Source: Ilex aquifolium (taxonomy: Eukaryota > Streptophyta > Magnoliopsida > Aquifoliales > Aquifoliaceae). From it: a stretch of 64,000 nucleotides of DNA. A program made the translations under genes and the position numbers. The DNA is taken from NCBI GenBank assembly GCA_951799425.1, contig OX637391.1, positions 24,476,551-24,540,550 of the forward strand, written 5' to 3'. Shown in pieces: positions 1 through 12,122 of this stretch (position 1 is its first letter; every line of letters starts with the position of its first letter). The notes under the pieces were generated by a model. The model saw nothing but the letters and a program-made list of their open reading frames with translations. It was not told the origin of the DNA and did not search any database.

Positions 1-342
1 GACCAGCCAGTTAAAGATTCACGGTGTTCCTACCAGTATGGCTTGTCCTCCATTGGAACGTTGAATATTTTCTACTGATGTGTGGTACATAACCTAAATG
101 ATCCTCATGAATGGCTTGTCGTTCTGGGTTATTAGGGTTTCTTTACTTACTATATATCTAACTATACTAACAGTCTAACAACCACGGTGTTCCTACCGGA
201 ATGGCTTGTCTTCCACCGGAATGCTGAGGATGTTTAACTGGCATATATATAGATATCTAACTATACTGACAGTCTAACAACCATGGTGTTCCTACCGGTA
301 TGGCTTGTCCTCCATTGGAATACTGAGGATGTTTAACTGACA

Positions 343-416
<74 letters not shown>

Positions 417-969
417 AGATGACCTATTGGGTAATTCAAGTATTCCTCATGAATGGCTTGTCCTTCTGGTTCACTTGAATTAATTAATTGGTACGTCTAT
501 AACCAGCTTTCCTAAGAAGTTGCTATGTTATGCTATATTACCACCAGTTAACCTAAGAAGTGGCTGTGTTATGGTTTAATCTTTATGTACTTGCTATCAA
601 GAGATCAATTGAATAACTCAAGTATTCCTCATGAATGGCTTGTCCTTCTGGTTTGCTTGGGTTAATCAATTGACGTAAATATAACCAGCTTTCCTAAGAA
701 GTTGCTGTATTATAAATTATTACCACCAGTTAGCCTAAGAAGCGGCTGTGTTATGGACTATATACATCACACCTGCCGATTGACTTTCCAGTAAAATGGA
801 AGTTAATTGTTGTGAGGTAGCATTTCCAGTAATCAACCAATATAAAGCATATGGATCCCTAAACTGAAGGGTATCTTTTATATTGTTATCACTTATACGT
901 TTTACTTACGCATTTTATTATCTCCGCACTTTATAATAATATAATTCAGACCACTAAAAGTGTGAATCA
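1..969 (+). repeat. 5' LTR of Athila-type element A (left end outside window)
   Basis: The stretch ends in ...GTGAATCA and is followed six bases later by a tRNA-Asp primer-binding site, which fixes its right edge as an LTR end. The left edge is not in the window. It is made of diverged direct repeats: blocks with GGTGTTCCTACC and TGGCTTGTCCTCC near 20-60, 183-228 and 283-325; blocks with ATTCCTCATGAATGGCTTG near 107, 439 and 624; and blocks with CCTAAGAAG at about 510, 552, 691 and 735. I see none of the clustered CpG palindromes found in the other LTR families. No matching 3' LTR is recognised after the last gene of A. Confidence 0.75.
346..413. repeat. (AT)n microsatellite in the LTR of A
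   Basis: About 34 uninterrupted AT units. Slippage repeat with no coding content. Confidence 0.95.
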
Positions 970-975
970 AGTTTT

Positions 976-993
976 TGGCGCCGTTGCCGGGGA
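976..993 (+). other. Primer-binding site, tRNA-Asp type (element A)
   Basis: TGGCGCCGTTGCCGGGGA is complementary to the 3' end of plant tRNA-Asp including CCA. This is the usual primer of Athila-like elements. It lies six bases after the LTR end and marks the start of minus-strand DNA synthesis. Confidence 0.9.
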
Positions 994-1089
994 GTTATGG
1001 TAATTTGAAAAAAGAAAAAAATAATAATATAATTTATGTGTTTATATGTATTATATGTTTATAGTTTGTTTGTTTGTTTTTAATAGTCT

Positions 1090-3675
1090 ATGTCTGTTCA
1101 TTCATCAGTAGGTTCTGTAAATCAGTCAACTCTTTCGTCTTCATCATCTTCTTTATCTGCATCTACACAAGAATCATTTGACTTAAGTATGGCTCAAAAC
1201 ATACCTAGGGAGGAAGAAGCTAGAGAACAAGAAGTAGTTCAAAATGTCAGACCATTAAGAGAATATCTAAATCCTACAAGAACTAATGTCCCGTCATGTT
1301 TTGCTTTTCCAACAGACGCTCCAAATATTAATATTAAGCCAGGCACAATACAATTACTACCACAGTTCCATGGTTTAGAAGATGAAAATCCTTATGTTCA
1401 TATGAAAGAATTTGAAGAAGTCTGTGGAACTTTGCAAGATAATTCTGAAATGGTCAAAGTACAACTTTTTTCCATTTTCATTAAAAGATAAAGCTAAACT
1501 ATGGCTTAACTCTTTAAGAGCAAATTCTATTACAAATTGGCAAGCTTTACAAACTGAGTTCTTTAAAAAGTTTTTTCCTGTGCATCGTACTAATGCATTA
1601 AGACGTAAAATAATGAATTTTTCTGTAAAAGAAGGTGAAACTTTTTATCAATGTTGGGAAAGATTTAAAGATCTTCTCCAAGCTTGTCCACATCATGCTT
1701 TTGAAAACTGGACCTTAGTTTGTTTCTTTTATGATGCTCTTCCATCCGCAATGCGACAATTTATTGAAATGATGGCTCAAGGAGAATTTATGAATAAAAA
1801 CCCTGAAGAAGCGTTTCAATTTTTTGATACTATTTCAGAGAGTTCCCAGATGTGGGACTCGACTTCTTCAAATACTTTGGAAAATAAGCCATCACATCTG
1901 AAAGAGGAAAATATATTTTGAAAGACGATGATGATTTAAAAGCTAAAATGACTAATCGATCTCGAAAATTAGAAGCCTTGGAAATGAAAAAAGTTAAACA
2001 AGTATCTGTTGTTTCTTCTATTGATCAAGTATGTGAAATTTGTGCGTTGTCAGGACATCCTGCTGGGGAATGTCCAACTATACCTGCATTTAAAGAAGTC
2101 TTAATTGAACAATCTAATGTTGTTCCAACTTATACTAAACCATATTCAAATCCATATTCTGAAACCTACAATCCAAGATGGAGAAATCATCCAAATTTTA
2201 GTTGGAGAAATACACAACCTACAAATCAAACACAAGGTCCACCGCAGCTACCAAATCAACAACAATATCAACCATATTTACCTCCTCAGAAAAGAACTTT
2301 GGAAGATACTATGAATCAATTTATTCAGAGTCAAATGAATTTTAATACTCAAACAAATCAAGCATTCAATGATTTTAAAGCTCAAACTTCGCAGAGTATT
2401 GAAGATATCAAGAGTCATCTTGCTAAGTTGACTCAATCATTAAGTACTACAGAAAAAGGGAAGTTTCCATCTCAACCTAAACCTCCACAAAGTCAGAATC
2501 AAACTAATTCTGTATCATCTGAAGTCTCGCCAAGTCAAGTACAAGCAATTACAACACTAAGAAGTGGTAAGGTAATTGATAAAACTATTAAACCTAAGAT
2601 TCCGAAGAACATACGTAAGTCAATTCCTGTAAACGAACCACTTGAACTTGAACCTTTAGTTAAAAAGCAAGAAGAAGTACAAAGTGAAAAAGATCCTCCA
2701 TGTCTTATTCCTTTACCTTTTCCTCAAAGGGTCAAGAAACTATCATCTGAAAAAGATCAGTCTGATATTCTTGAGTTATTTAAACAGGTAAAGATTAATA
2801 TTCCTTTGTTAGATGCCACAAAACGAGTTCCTGTTTATGCTAAATTTTTAAAAGATCTTTGCACCATAAAAAGAAGAACTAATGTACCAAAGAATGCATT
2901 TTTAACTGAACAAGTTAATACTATAATACAACATGATATGCTTCTTAAGTACAAAGATCCGGGTAGTCCTACAGTCACATGTTTCATTGGAAATTTTCAA
3001 ATAAAACGAGCCCTACTAGATCTTGGATCTAGTTGTAATTTAATGTCATATTCAGTATATACACAATTAGGATTAAGTGAATTAAAACCTTCTAGTATTA
3101 AATTACAGTTAGCAGACCGATCAGTAAAAACTCCACGAGGAATTGTGGAAGATGTTATTGTTCAAGTTGATCAATTCTATTTCCCAGCAGATTTTATTGT
3201 TATAGACACAGAGACATGTTGTTAGTCATGTGCATCTGAATACATACCTCTGATTTTGGGTCGACCATTCCTAGCTACATCAAATGCATTGATAAATTGT
3301 AGGAATGGAGTCATGAAACTATCATTCAGAAATATGACTTTGGAATTAAATGTTTTTAAAAGTGCAAAACGGCCTAGAGAAGAAGAAGAAGAAATACAAG
3401 AAGTAAATTATGTGGAGACTTTAACTCAAAGTTTTTTTGAAAAGAACTTTTTAGAAAAGAAATTATTTGCATTAGAATCAATACCTGAAGTCGAATCTGA
3501 AAAAATATCCAGAAATAATCTTCAATATGAAGAATTGTTACCAAAACTTGTAGAATCTACTGTCAAAGTTTTTAAGCCGGAATTAAAACCTCTTCCAACC
3601 AATCTAAAATATGTTTTTCTAGGAGAAAATGAAATCAATCTAGTTATAATATCATCAAAATTATCTGAAACTTAG
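1090..3675 (+). pseudogene. Gag-protease region of element A
   Basis: This is the structural polyprotein and aspartic protease of the Athila-type element. The Gag capsid part is recognisable (AKLWLNSLR, then a W-x5-TEFFKKFFP block), followed by a CCHC zinc knuckle (CEICALSGHPAGEC) that would bind RNA, a Gln/Pro-rich linker and the protease motif LLDLGSS (Asp codon 3019-3021). The chosen ATG follows the primer site by about 100 bp. The frame is broken by slips near 1470 (poly-T) and 1905, and by TAG codons at 3223-3225 and 3673-3675. The reading order matches element E, which has an almost intact copy. It is a decayed gene, not expected to make a full polyprotein. Confidence 0.88.
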
Positions 3676-5269
3676 GAAAAAGAACTGACAAAAGTCTTGC
3701 AAAATCACCAAACTGTTATTGGATGGACAATAGTAGATATTAAAGGTATAAGTCCACTTCTATGTACTCATTGTATTTACTTAGAAGAAAATGCTAAACC
3801 ATCTCGTCAAATGGAAAGAAGATTAAATCCCCATTTGAAAGAGGTAGTTCTCAAAGAAGTACTTAAACTACTTGATGCTAATATTATTTATCCTATATCT
3901 GATAGTAAATGGGTCAGTCCTACACAAGTAGTTCCAAAGAAGTCTGGTGTTACTGTAATAAAAAATCAAGAAAACGAATTAGTCCCAATGCGTACAGTCA
4001 CAAGTTGGCGTGTATGTATTGACTATCGAAAACTAAATTCTCTCACCAGAAAGGATCACTTTTCGTTACCATTCCTAGATCAAGTACTTGAAAGAATAGC
4101 TGGTCATGCATATTATTGTTTTCTAGATGGATATTCTGGTTATAATCAGATTGAAATTGCAATAGATGATCAAGAAAAAACTACATTCACATGTCCGTTT
4201 GGAACTTTTGCTTATACAAGGATGCCTTTTGGGTTATGTAATGCTCCAGCTACTTTTCAGCGTTGCATGTTAAGTATATTCAGTGATATGGTAGAACGAC
4301 ACCTAGAAGTTTTTATGGACGACTTTTCAGTATATGGTGATTCATTTCACTTATGTTTAGAAAATCTGGAAATAGTACTGATTAGATGTAAAGAAACAAA
4401 CCTTGTCTTAAATTGGGAAAAATGTCATTTCATGGTGACACAAGGTATTGTTTTAGGTCACACAGTTTCTAAAAAAGGAATTGAAGTCGATAAATCCAAA
4501 ATTGACTTAATAGCTAATCTTCCTTCACTTAAAACTGTAAAAGATGTTAGATCTTTTTTAGGTCACGCTGGTTTTTATAGAAGATTCATTAAAAATTTTA
4601 GTTCAATATCTAGACCAATTTGTAATCTTCTATGCCAAGATATAATATTTGAATGGAATGATGCATGTCAATTAGCATTTGATAAATTAAAAAATATGCT
4701 TATTTCTGCACCTATCATTCAACCTCCTGACTGGTCTTTACCCTTCGAGTTAATGTGTGATGCAAGTGATTACGCGGTAGGAGCTGTATTAGGTCAAAGA
4801 AAGAATAAAAAACCATATGTTATTTACTATGCAAACAAAACTCTAAATGATGCACAAATGAACTATTCAACCACAGAAAAAAATTACTTGTTGTTGTATT
4901 CGCATTAGATAAATTTTGATCATATTTGGTTGGATCGTCAATTGTTGTATTTACAGATCATGCAGCTTTAAAATATTTACTTACAAAAAAAGATGCGAAG
5001 CCACGTCTCTTGCGTTGGATTTTGTTACTTCAAGAATTTGATCTTATAATTAAAGATAAGAAGGGAGTAGAAAATGTGGTAGCAGATCACTTGTCAAGGT
5101 TAGATTATGATATAAAGAAAGAACCAACTCCAATTAGAGAAACCTTTCCAGATGAACAACTATTTGCAATAACCGAAGTACCAAGGTATGCTGATATAGC
5201 CAATTATTTAGCTACTGGTACTATTCCTTCTAATTATACCTGGACTGATAAAAATAAGTTCCTAAGTGA
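3676..5269 (+). pseudogene. Reverse transcriptase-RNase H of element A
   Basis: RT and RNase H copy the element RNA into DNA. Visible RT motifs include VCIDYRKLNS, the substrate loop MPFGLCNAPATFQ and the catalytic FMDD at 4312-4323, the Athila-type form of YMDD. RNase H starts at [17 protein letters not shown] and ends before [15 protein letters not shown], a conserved link to integrase. There is a one-base frameshift near 4883 and a TGA at 4917-4919. The gene is then cut by the composite insertion at 5275; its integrase continues at 14009. Confidence 0.92.
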
Positions 5270-5274
5270 GGTAC

Positions 5275-6183
5275 TGTGAGATCCTAGAATCCCACATCGG
5301 TTAGGGAGAGGAAAGTTGTTGGGCGGGGCCCTGCAGTCACGTGTATGTGGGCGGGTAGGTAGCTGGCGAGCTACTGCACGGGGATGTGCAGCCCTTAAGG
5401 GGGGTGGATTGTGAGATCCTGGAATCCCACATCGGTTAGGGAGAGGAAATTTACTGGGCTTATAAGTAAGCCCCTCGCCTTACATGGCATAAGACCTTTT
5501 CCCAAGGGTACTGGGAGGAACAAAACCGTGAGGGCCAGTGGGCCCAAAGCGGACAATATTATGCCATGTGGAGGGTGGGGTGTTACAAGTTGGTATCAGA
5601 GCCGACTCTCGCCTGGATCAAGTGTGGGGCCCTGCAGTCACGTGTATGTGGGCGGGCAGGTAGCTGGCGAGCTGCTGCACGGGGACGTGCAGCCCTTAAG
5701 GGGGGTGGTATTGTGAGATCCTGGAATCCCACATCGGTTAGGGAGAGGAAAGTTGTTGGGCTTATAAGTAAGCCCCTCGTCTTACATGGCATAAGGCATT
5801 TTCCCAGGGGTACTGGGAGGAACAAAACCGTGAGGGCCAGTGGGCCCAAAGCGGACAATATTATGCCATGTGGAGGGTGGGGTGTTACAAGTTGGTATCA
5901 GAGCCGACTCTCACCTGGACCGAGTGTGGGCCCCTGCCGTGCTCGCGTATAGTGGGCGGGCAGGTAGCTGGCGAGCTGCTGCACAGGGACGTGCAGCCCT
6001 GAGGGGGGTGGATTGTGAGATCCTGGTGTCCGACATCGGTTAGGGAGGGGAAAGTTGTTGGGCTTATAAGTAAGCCCCTCGCCTTACATGACATAAGACC
6101 TTTTCCCAGGGGTACTGGAAGGAACAAAATTGTGAGGGCCAGTGGGCCCAAAACGGACAATATTATGCGATGTGGAGGGTGGG
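5275..6183 (+). repeat. Tandem TRIM (short LTR retrotransposon) array
   Basis: LTRs of about 178 bp start with TGTGAGATCC and end with GGTGTTACA, at 5410-5587, 5712-5889 and 6014-6183 (the last truncated). They alternate with internal regions of about 125 bp (5588-5711, 5890-6013). Each internal region begins with a tRNA-Met type primer site TGGTATCAGAGCC (5591-5603, 5893-5905) and ends with a purine tract such as AAGGGGGGTGGTAT. The leftmost unit (5275-5409) is an LTR start fused to the end of an internal region, an internal deletion. No protein is encoded. The layout is that of terminal-repeat retrotransposons in miniature, which need proteins from another element. Confidence 0.88.
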
Positions 6184-6410
6184 CTCACTGGCCCTCACGG
6201 TTTTGTTCCTCCCAGTACCCCTGGGAAAAGGCCTTATGCCAAGTAAGGCGAGGGGCTTACTTATAAGCCCAACAACTTTCCTCTCCCTAACCAATGTGGG
6301 ATTCCAGGATCTCACAATCCACCCTCCTTAAGGGTTGCACGTCCCCGTGCAGTAGCTCGCCAGCTACCTGCCCGCCCACATACACGTGACTGTAGGGCCC
6401 CACATGCACG
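6184..6410 (-). repeat. Inverted TRIM copy (partial LTR and internal region)
   Basis: The minus strand repeats the TRIM LTR (6184-6316) preceded by a purine tract and TRIM internal sequence (6317 to about 6404). It meets the plus-oriented LTR head to head near 6183 at a GGGCC/GGGCCC microhomology. Its other edge is fused at 6404-6411 to the leader of the Tekay-type element (6411-6466), which carries a primer-site-like TGGTATTAGAGCC on the minus strand at 6449-6461. Confidence 0.82.
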
Positions 6411-6466
6411 TCCCTAACCTACAGCTCCCATGTAAGACCTAATTCCTAGGCTCTAATACCAAAATT

Positions 6467-8573
6467 TGTAACGCCCCAAAATCCTTGGACGACATTACTA
6501 TCTAAAACTATTCACATCATGAGAGCAACTAATAAATTTCATAAACAAAGAAACTTTCATTCATCATCCAAAAGAATAAACCAAACCATAGCCATTACAT
6601 CCAAAAGAATATGCCCAACTATGGCAATTACATTCCAAAAATCAACTATTAATTTGCAGCGGAATAACAAAAATATTAATATGAACAATATTCTCAAAAG
6701 GAATCTCCTCGTCTAGAACGTAATAAGAACGATCCTATACAGTTCCCTCCGGATGTACATGCCCATCAGCTTGAGCTTCCCAAGGCACCTGCTCGGCAAC
6801 TCCGAGCCCTTCCTCTAAATCATAATCTGAAAATATATTATTTGTAGGGGGTGGGCACTAAGCTCTGTAGCAACATCCTCCCAAACTCAAACAAGGTTTA
6901 GAAAACATGTAAAACAAGTCGGTCTCATTTCACAAATATCATATATAAATTTCGAAAGGAAATTGTGATAATTTATCCGATCTCAAGTGTAAGCAATATC
7001 AATGAAGTAAATTGAGAAGTAAAACCAATTTCCAAAATGAACAATTTCAACAATTCAATATAAACCATAGCTCACAATGTAATTCAAACCACAACTTGTA
7101 TCTCAACAACAATATGTATCTCAAGTATGATGTATGATATCGCATGAATAAACACATCGAGAATATCCTGGCCCACACACACACACACCCAATCCTCTCA
7201 AGGATATTCAACTTTAGGAAGGGCGTATACCGACGCATCGGCAGTGACGAATCCAACCCAGGAATAGTATACTAACCCTCAGCCTCGGTACCCATGAGCG
7301 AATAGTGGTTTGGTCCTTGCAAGGCACCAACCCCACTATGAGTGATAGGAAAAATTCAAACCCGCACGGAGTAAGAAACGCATCTACCCACTCTACGATA
7401 CCCAGTCAACAGCCACCCACGGTCATCCAAACATCCATAAGAGATACAATCCCCAACAAATTTCTCAATTTCCCAAGTAAATCAAAAACCCCAATTCCAT
7501 AGGTGTTCTTCTAACGAAGCAATTTCAAGAAAAATATGCAAGAGATCATCAACAATACCATTTTGTTATTCAATACAAAGCACTAAAGTTTTGAAATAAA
7601 GGACAAAAGAAAAATCAAGAGAAAAATCCATTTCTCTTAAAAATTAGGGTTTTAAATCAAGAAAAGAGATTTAGTAGCTATTCCACCATAGCATTGTTCA
7701 AGACATGGTAATATTTACAAGAATATCAAGAATCAAAGATTTCATAGCATACATATAGGATTTAGAGTCAAAAGAATACATATATATAAGCCCTATCCTC
7801 AATGTAAGATAATAGGAAGAAAACCCATACCTTGAATCAAGATTTCCAAGCTAAACCCAAGCTCTATAGACCTCCTTCCTCCTTTTTCTTTCTCCCTTAG
7901 TCTTCCTTTAGGGTTCTAAGAGGTGTGGGTTGAGAGTGGAGTGAAAGAATAAGAGAAAAATGGAATGAGAATGGTGTTTTAAACCTGCCCATTCCCGATT
8001 TTTACTGTTCACAGGGCCAAAAATTACATTTTTCCTTGAAATTACAATTTTGCCACTAACTATCTCCATTTTGATCTCTATGACCACCCTAAGGTTTTTA
8101 GACGTTCCGAATTCATTTTTAATGTTAGTTTATCCTAAAAACATTTAGTTTTATGATTTATCATACTACTAAAGTAAATTTACCAAAATTTTAAAATACA
8201 AGGCCTATGTATTTTTTTAATTGATTGACCCCTTCTAGGCCCAACATACCACCACCTATAGTATCTATAACATCATCCCAAACTATTTGAGACAAATAAG
8301 GATAAAAAGGTAGCTTGGGGATAGCTTAGGAGAGAAGGAGATCAGAAAATTAGGAAGTCAGCCAAACCGTACCGATACGCATACCGGTACGCTAAGGCTA
8401 CTGGAGTTCGGCGTACCGGTACGCTTTGCCTGATCTGCTCAAATGCTCTGCGCATTCACATTTCACATTTCCACTCCATTCCAAACCCTTCCAACACCAA
8501 CCCAAACTTATACAACATACATTTGTATATCAAACATAGCTGGTACAAGTTCTATTACATGTGGGGGTTTACA
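6467..8573 (-). repeat. LTR of Tekay-type element (3' LTR, 2107 bp)
   Basis: On the plus strand it runs from TGTAACGCCCC to GGGGGTTTACA. It abuts the minus-strand polypurine tract at 8574 and is repeated in shortened form at 13291-14003. It also acts as upstream LTR for the leader fragment at 6411-6466. A palindrome cassette (TACCGGTACG units) lies at 8366-8424. No gene is seen inside it; short open frames at 7047-7256 and 7305-7502 look accidental. Confidence 0.9.
8366..8424. promoter_or_regulatory. GTACCGGTAC palindrome cassette in the Tekay LTR
   Basis: One degenerate (GTACCGATAC) and two better copies of a CpG-centred palindrome, one perfect (GTACCGGTAC), surround the spacer CTACTGGAGTTCGG. 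The same cassette is found at 13796-13854 in the paired LTR. It lies about 150-200 bp inside the LTR start, in the presumed U3 promoter region. Binding factor unknown. Confidence 0.6.
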
Positions 8574-8590
8574 ATCCACCCCCCTTAAAG
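8574..8590 (-). other. Polypurine tract of the Tekay element
   Basis: The minus-strand sequence CTTTAAGGGGGGTGGAT abuts the LTR start and would prime plus-strand DNA. The TRIM purine tracts (AAGGGGGGTGGAT) are the same, which links the two families. Confidence 0.85.
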
Positions 8591-8614
8591 AGAGTTTCGT
8601 CCTCGAAAGTTACC

Positions 8615-10003
8615 TCAAGTAGCGAACAATTGAGGATATTTCTCTCGCATCTCCAGCTCTGGTTCCCAAGTAGCTTTCTCCACCCCATGATGTTGCCACA
8701 AAACTTTCACCAATTGAATGACTTTATTGCGGAGCACCTTCTCTTTGGTATCCAGAATCTTCACCGGTTGTTCTTCATATGTTGCTCCATCTTGAACTTC
8801 AATATCCTCTAAATCTACGACGTGTGTTGTATCCGATTGACATTTTCTCAACATTGACACGTGGAGCACGTCATGTACTCCTGACAACTGAGCTGGTAAT
8901 CGAAGTTGATACGCCACTTTGCCCACCGCTTTGATCACTTCGAATGGTCCGATATACCTTGGAGCTAATTTTCCCTTCTTGCCGAATCTCAACACTCCCT
9001 TCTTGGGTGACACTTTGAGGAACACATAGTCCCCCTCTTGGAATTCCAAAGGTCTTCGTCTTCTATCCGCATAGCTTTTCTGTCTACTTTGTGTCGTGCG
9101 TAGTCTCTCTCGGATAAGTTGAATTTTCTCTGTAGTCTCCCGAACAATCTCTGGCCCAAACAAACTACTTTCTCCAGCTTCCAACCAACAAGTCGGGGAC
9201 CTACATGGTCTTCCATACAATGCCTCATAAGGAGCCATTCCAATACTTGCCTGATAGCTGTTGTTATATGCGAACTCCACCAGCGGAAAATGATCACTCC
9301 AACTTCCCTTGAAGTCCAACACACAAGCTCGTAGCATGTCTTCCAAAATTTGTATCGCCCTCTCGGATTGGCCATCCGTTTGGGGATGAAAGGCGGTGCT
9401 AAAGTGTAACTCTGTCCCCATAGCTCGTTGTAGAGTTTGCCAAAATTGTGCCACAAAACGAGAATCACGATCCGACACAATAGAGAGTGGAACTCCATGC
9501 AATCTAACAATTTCGCGACTATAAAGCTTGCTCAAGGTCTCTAAAGTGTCAGTGGTCTTCATACTCAAGAAATGAGCGGACTTGGTGAGTCTATCAAGGA
9601 TGACCCATACAACATTATGCCCACGTGAAGTCCGTGGAAAGCCAGACACGAAATCCATGGTGATGTGATCCCACTTCCACTCTGGGATAGGTAAGGACTG
9701 TAGTAATCCTCCGGGTTTCTGATGCTCAATCTTCACCTGCTGACACACCGCGCACTTTGCAATGTACTTAGCCATGTCTTGCTTCATCCCTTTCCACCAA
9801 TATTGACGTTTCATGTCTCTATGTATGGAGAATTTTGAATGATGACACTCACCCAACACTTCTTCCCTTACTTGGTCATTGTTTGGTACACATAGTCTTC
9901 CACGAAACTTTAACTCGTCATCGTGTATGGACCAGTTCTCAACAACCTCATTCCTCTTCAATCTATCCCGGATAGTTTCCAACTCTGTGTCTAATCGTTG
10001 CAA
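8615..10003 (-). pseudogene. Integrase with C-terminal chromodomain-like tail, Tekay type
   Basis: An uninterrupted 462-codon stretch of the chromovirus pol. In order: the zinc-binding HHCC region ending CAVCQQVK, then the catalytic core with first Asp in MDFVSGFP, second in SIVSDRDSRF and Glu in TDGQSERAIQ, then the GPF-containing C-terminal domain (GPFEVIKAVGKVAYQL). The tail VLWQHHGVEKATWEPE resembles the chromodomain-like end of Tekay/Del integrases, thought to steer insertion into heterochromatin. This segment looks undamaged, but the upstream pol is broken, so it is marked as part of a dead gene. It ends about 40 bp before the polypurine tract. Confidence 0.93.
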
Positions 10004-10066
10004 CTCTACAATCCGTTGTCGGAGAATTGGTTGAGCTACAAGATTGACTAAGCATGGTCGATCCCC

Positions 10067-11562
10067 CTACCTATCCACCAATAGATCAAAGTCCTCCAAA
10101 GCATCAATCATCTTCTGCCTATTAACCATAAGAACATTGATTTCTCCCCGAGACTTCCTACTCAGTGCATCTGCTACTACATTAGCCTTCCCCGGATGGT
10201 AGTTGAGCGTGAAATCGTAATCTTCCAAATATTCGATCCACCTTCTTTGTCGGATATTCAAATCTTTCTCTGTGAATATATACTTGAGACTCTTATGAGA
10301 CTATTATGATCAGAAAACACTTGAAACTTTTCTCCATACAGGTAACACCTCCACAATTTAAGAGCAAAGACCACAGCGGCGAGCTCTAAGTCGTGAGTGG
10401 GATAGTTCTGCTCATGAATCTTTAGTTGTCTCGATCCATACGCGACTACCCTGCCTCCCTGCATTAGCACACATCCTAACCCTCGTAACGAAGCATTGGT
10501 GTAAACCTTGTATCCTTCCCCACTGCTAGGAATAATGAGGACATGGGCTGTTGTCAACCTCTCCTTCAAGGCGCGAAAGGCTTGTTCACACGCTTGAGTC
10601 CACAAGAATCCTTCCCCCTTCTTGGTGAGGTGGGTTATTGGCATCGCGAGCTTTGAGAACCCTTCCACAAACCTCCAGTAGTAGCCTGCTAATCCCAGGA
10701 AACTACGTACTTCGGTCACATTCCTTGGTGGTTCCCATTTCCTCACGGCTTCAATCTTTGCGGGGTCAACAGCTACGCCTTGTTCCGACACGACATGGCC
10801 AAGGAATTTCATTTCCTCCATCCAGAACTCGCATTTGCTCATCTTAGCATACAACTTATGCTCTCTCAATGTTTGTAGCACAATCGAGAGATGGCGTTCA
10901 TGTTCCCCTTGTGTCCGTGAATAAATCAATATGTCATCAATAAACACGATAACAAACTAATCTAGATACGGCCGGAATACCCTGTGCATCAAATCCATAA
11001 AGGCTGCAGGAGTATTAGTCAGTCCGAACGGCATTACCGTATATTCGAAATGACCATACCTGGTACGAAAAGCTTTCTTAGGAATATCCTCCTCCTTGAT
11101 CTGTAGTTGATGATATCCTGTGCGAAGATCAATCTTGGAGTAATACTTAGAACCCCTCAATTGATCGAATAAATCATCGATTCATGGCAACAGATATTTA
11201 TTCTTCACTGTCACCTGATTTAACCTTTAGTAATCCGTGCATAGTCGAAGTGTCTCGTCATGCTTCTTCACAAAGAGGACCGGGGCTCCCCAAGGTGAAG
11301 TGCTTAAACAGATAAACCCAATAGTCAACAGATGGTCCAACTGCTTCCTTAGCTCCTTTAACTCCAAGGGTGCCATCCTATAAGGAGCAATGGATATGGG
11401 TTCGGTTCCTGGATATAGATCGATGGCAAACTCGATCTCTCTGTGTGGGGGTAACCCAAGTAGTTCATCTGGAAAGACATCTGGAAAATCCGACACTATC
11501 AATACCACGTCTGGTTGGGATCTATCCCAATCATCTCCCATCAAGCTAGCTAAGAAACTCAA
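10067..11562 (-). pseudogene. Reverse transcriptase-RNase H, Tekay type
   Basis: The RT begins with [12 protein letters not shown] (with RLCTDY where chromoviruses have MCIDYR), continues with [11 protein letters not shown] and [13 protein letters not shown], and has the catalytic FIDD near 10933-10944. RNase H follows ([11 protein letters not shown]...SDHNSL); the first catalytic Asp appears as Asn. It ends in the [17 protein letters not shown] link. A TAG interrupts the frame just before FVIVFIDD, and further breaks lie near 11160-11230 and 10260-10310. Most changes look like C-to-T or G-to-A transitions. Confidence 0.9.
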
Positions 11563-11580
11563 GTGGCTCCCCGCCTTAGC

Positions 11581-11994
11581 TTATAAGAATCTACTACCTG
11601 TAGTAGGGAATGGATGGAAAGAATTTTGATCATTCCTGAAACTAAAAACTACCCCTCCTGGTAATTGAAATGAAATCCGCTTGCGAAAACAATCCATTAC
11701 CGCACGGAAAGTGGACAACAAGTCCATCCCAAATATTACGTCATACCCCTTCATGTCTAATGCAACCAAATCTACAATCAATTCTTGCTCCCCAATTCGA
11801 AGCACGCAACCTCTACACACCCTTTTTGTATCCAACAGTTCTCCCGTAGGCATGACAATACTCAAAACATGTTCTAACTTCTTAAATTCCAATCCCAAAT
11901 TAAGAGCATAGGTAGTGCGTATGAATGAATGAGTCGCACCAGGATCAAATAAAATTCGGGCCCAAGAATTATAAAGAAGAACGATACCTTCCAC
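11581..11994 (-). pseudogene. Aspartic protease region, Tekay type
   Basis: The segment contains ILFDPGATHSFI, the chromovirus protease active site (D-x-G form), followed by VIFGMDLLS, the second half of the fold. The enzyme would cleave the Gag-Pol polyprotein. It lies between the zinc knuckle at about 12150-12210 and RT. The frame to both neighbours is interrupted. Confidence 0.85.
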
Positions 11995-12122
11995 AACTGC
12001 ATCGGAAACGTCTTCCTACGGTTGGGTCAAAGCAAACACTCTTCCCTGATTTGCACCGACTGGGACTGGAGCTCCTAACGGTCTCTGTTGTAGCGGCTTC
12101 TGTAGGAGTGGCTTGTTTGCAT

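Noticed and set aside
5275-6410. Cassandra-type TRIM with a 5S rRNA promoter
   Set aside because: The LTR resembles that group in length and ACATCGG start, but I see no 5S-like internal promoter boxes.
8989-9510. Second long frame overlapping the Tekay integrase
   Set aside because: It is a frame shadow of the integrase on the same strand, without domain features.
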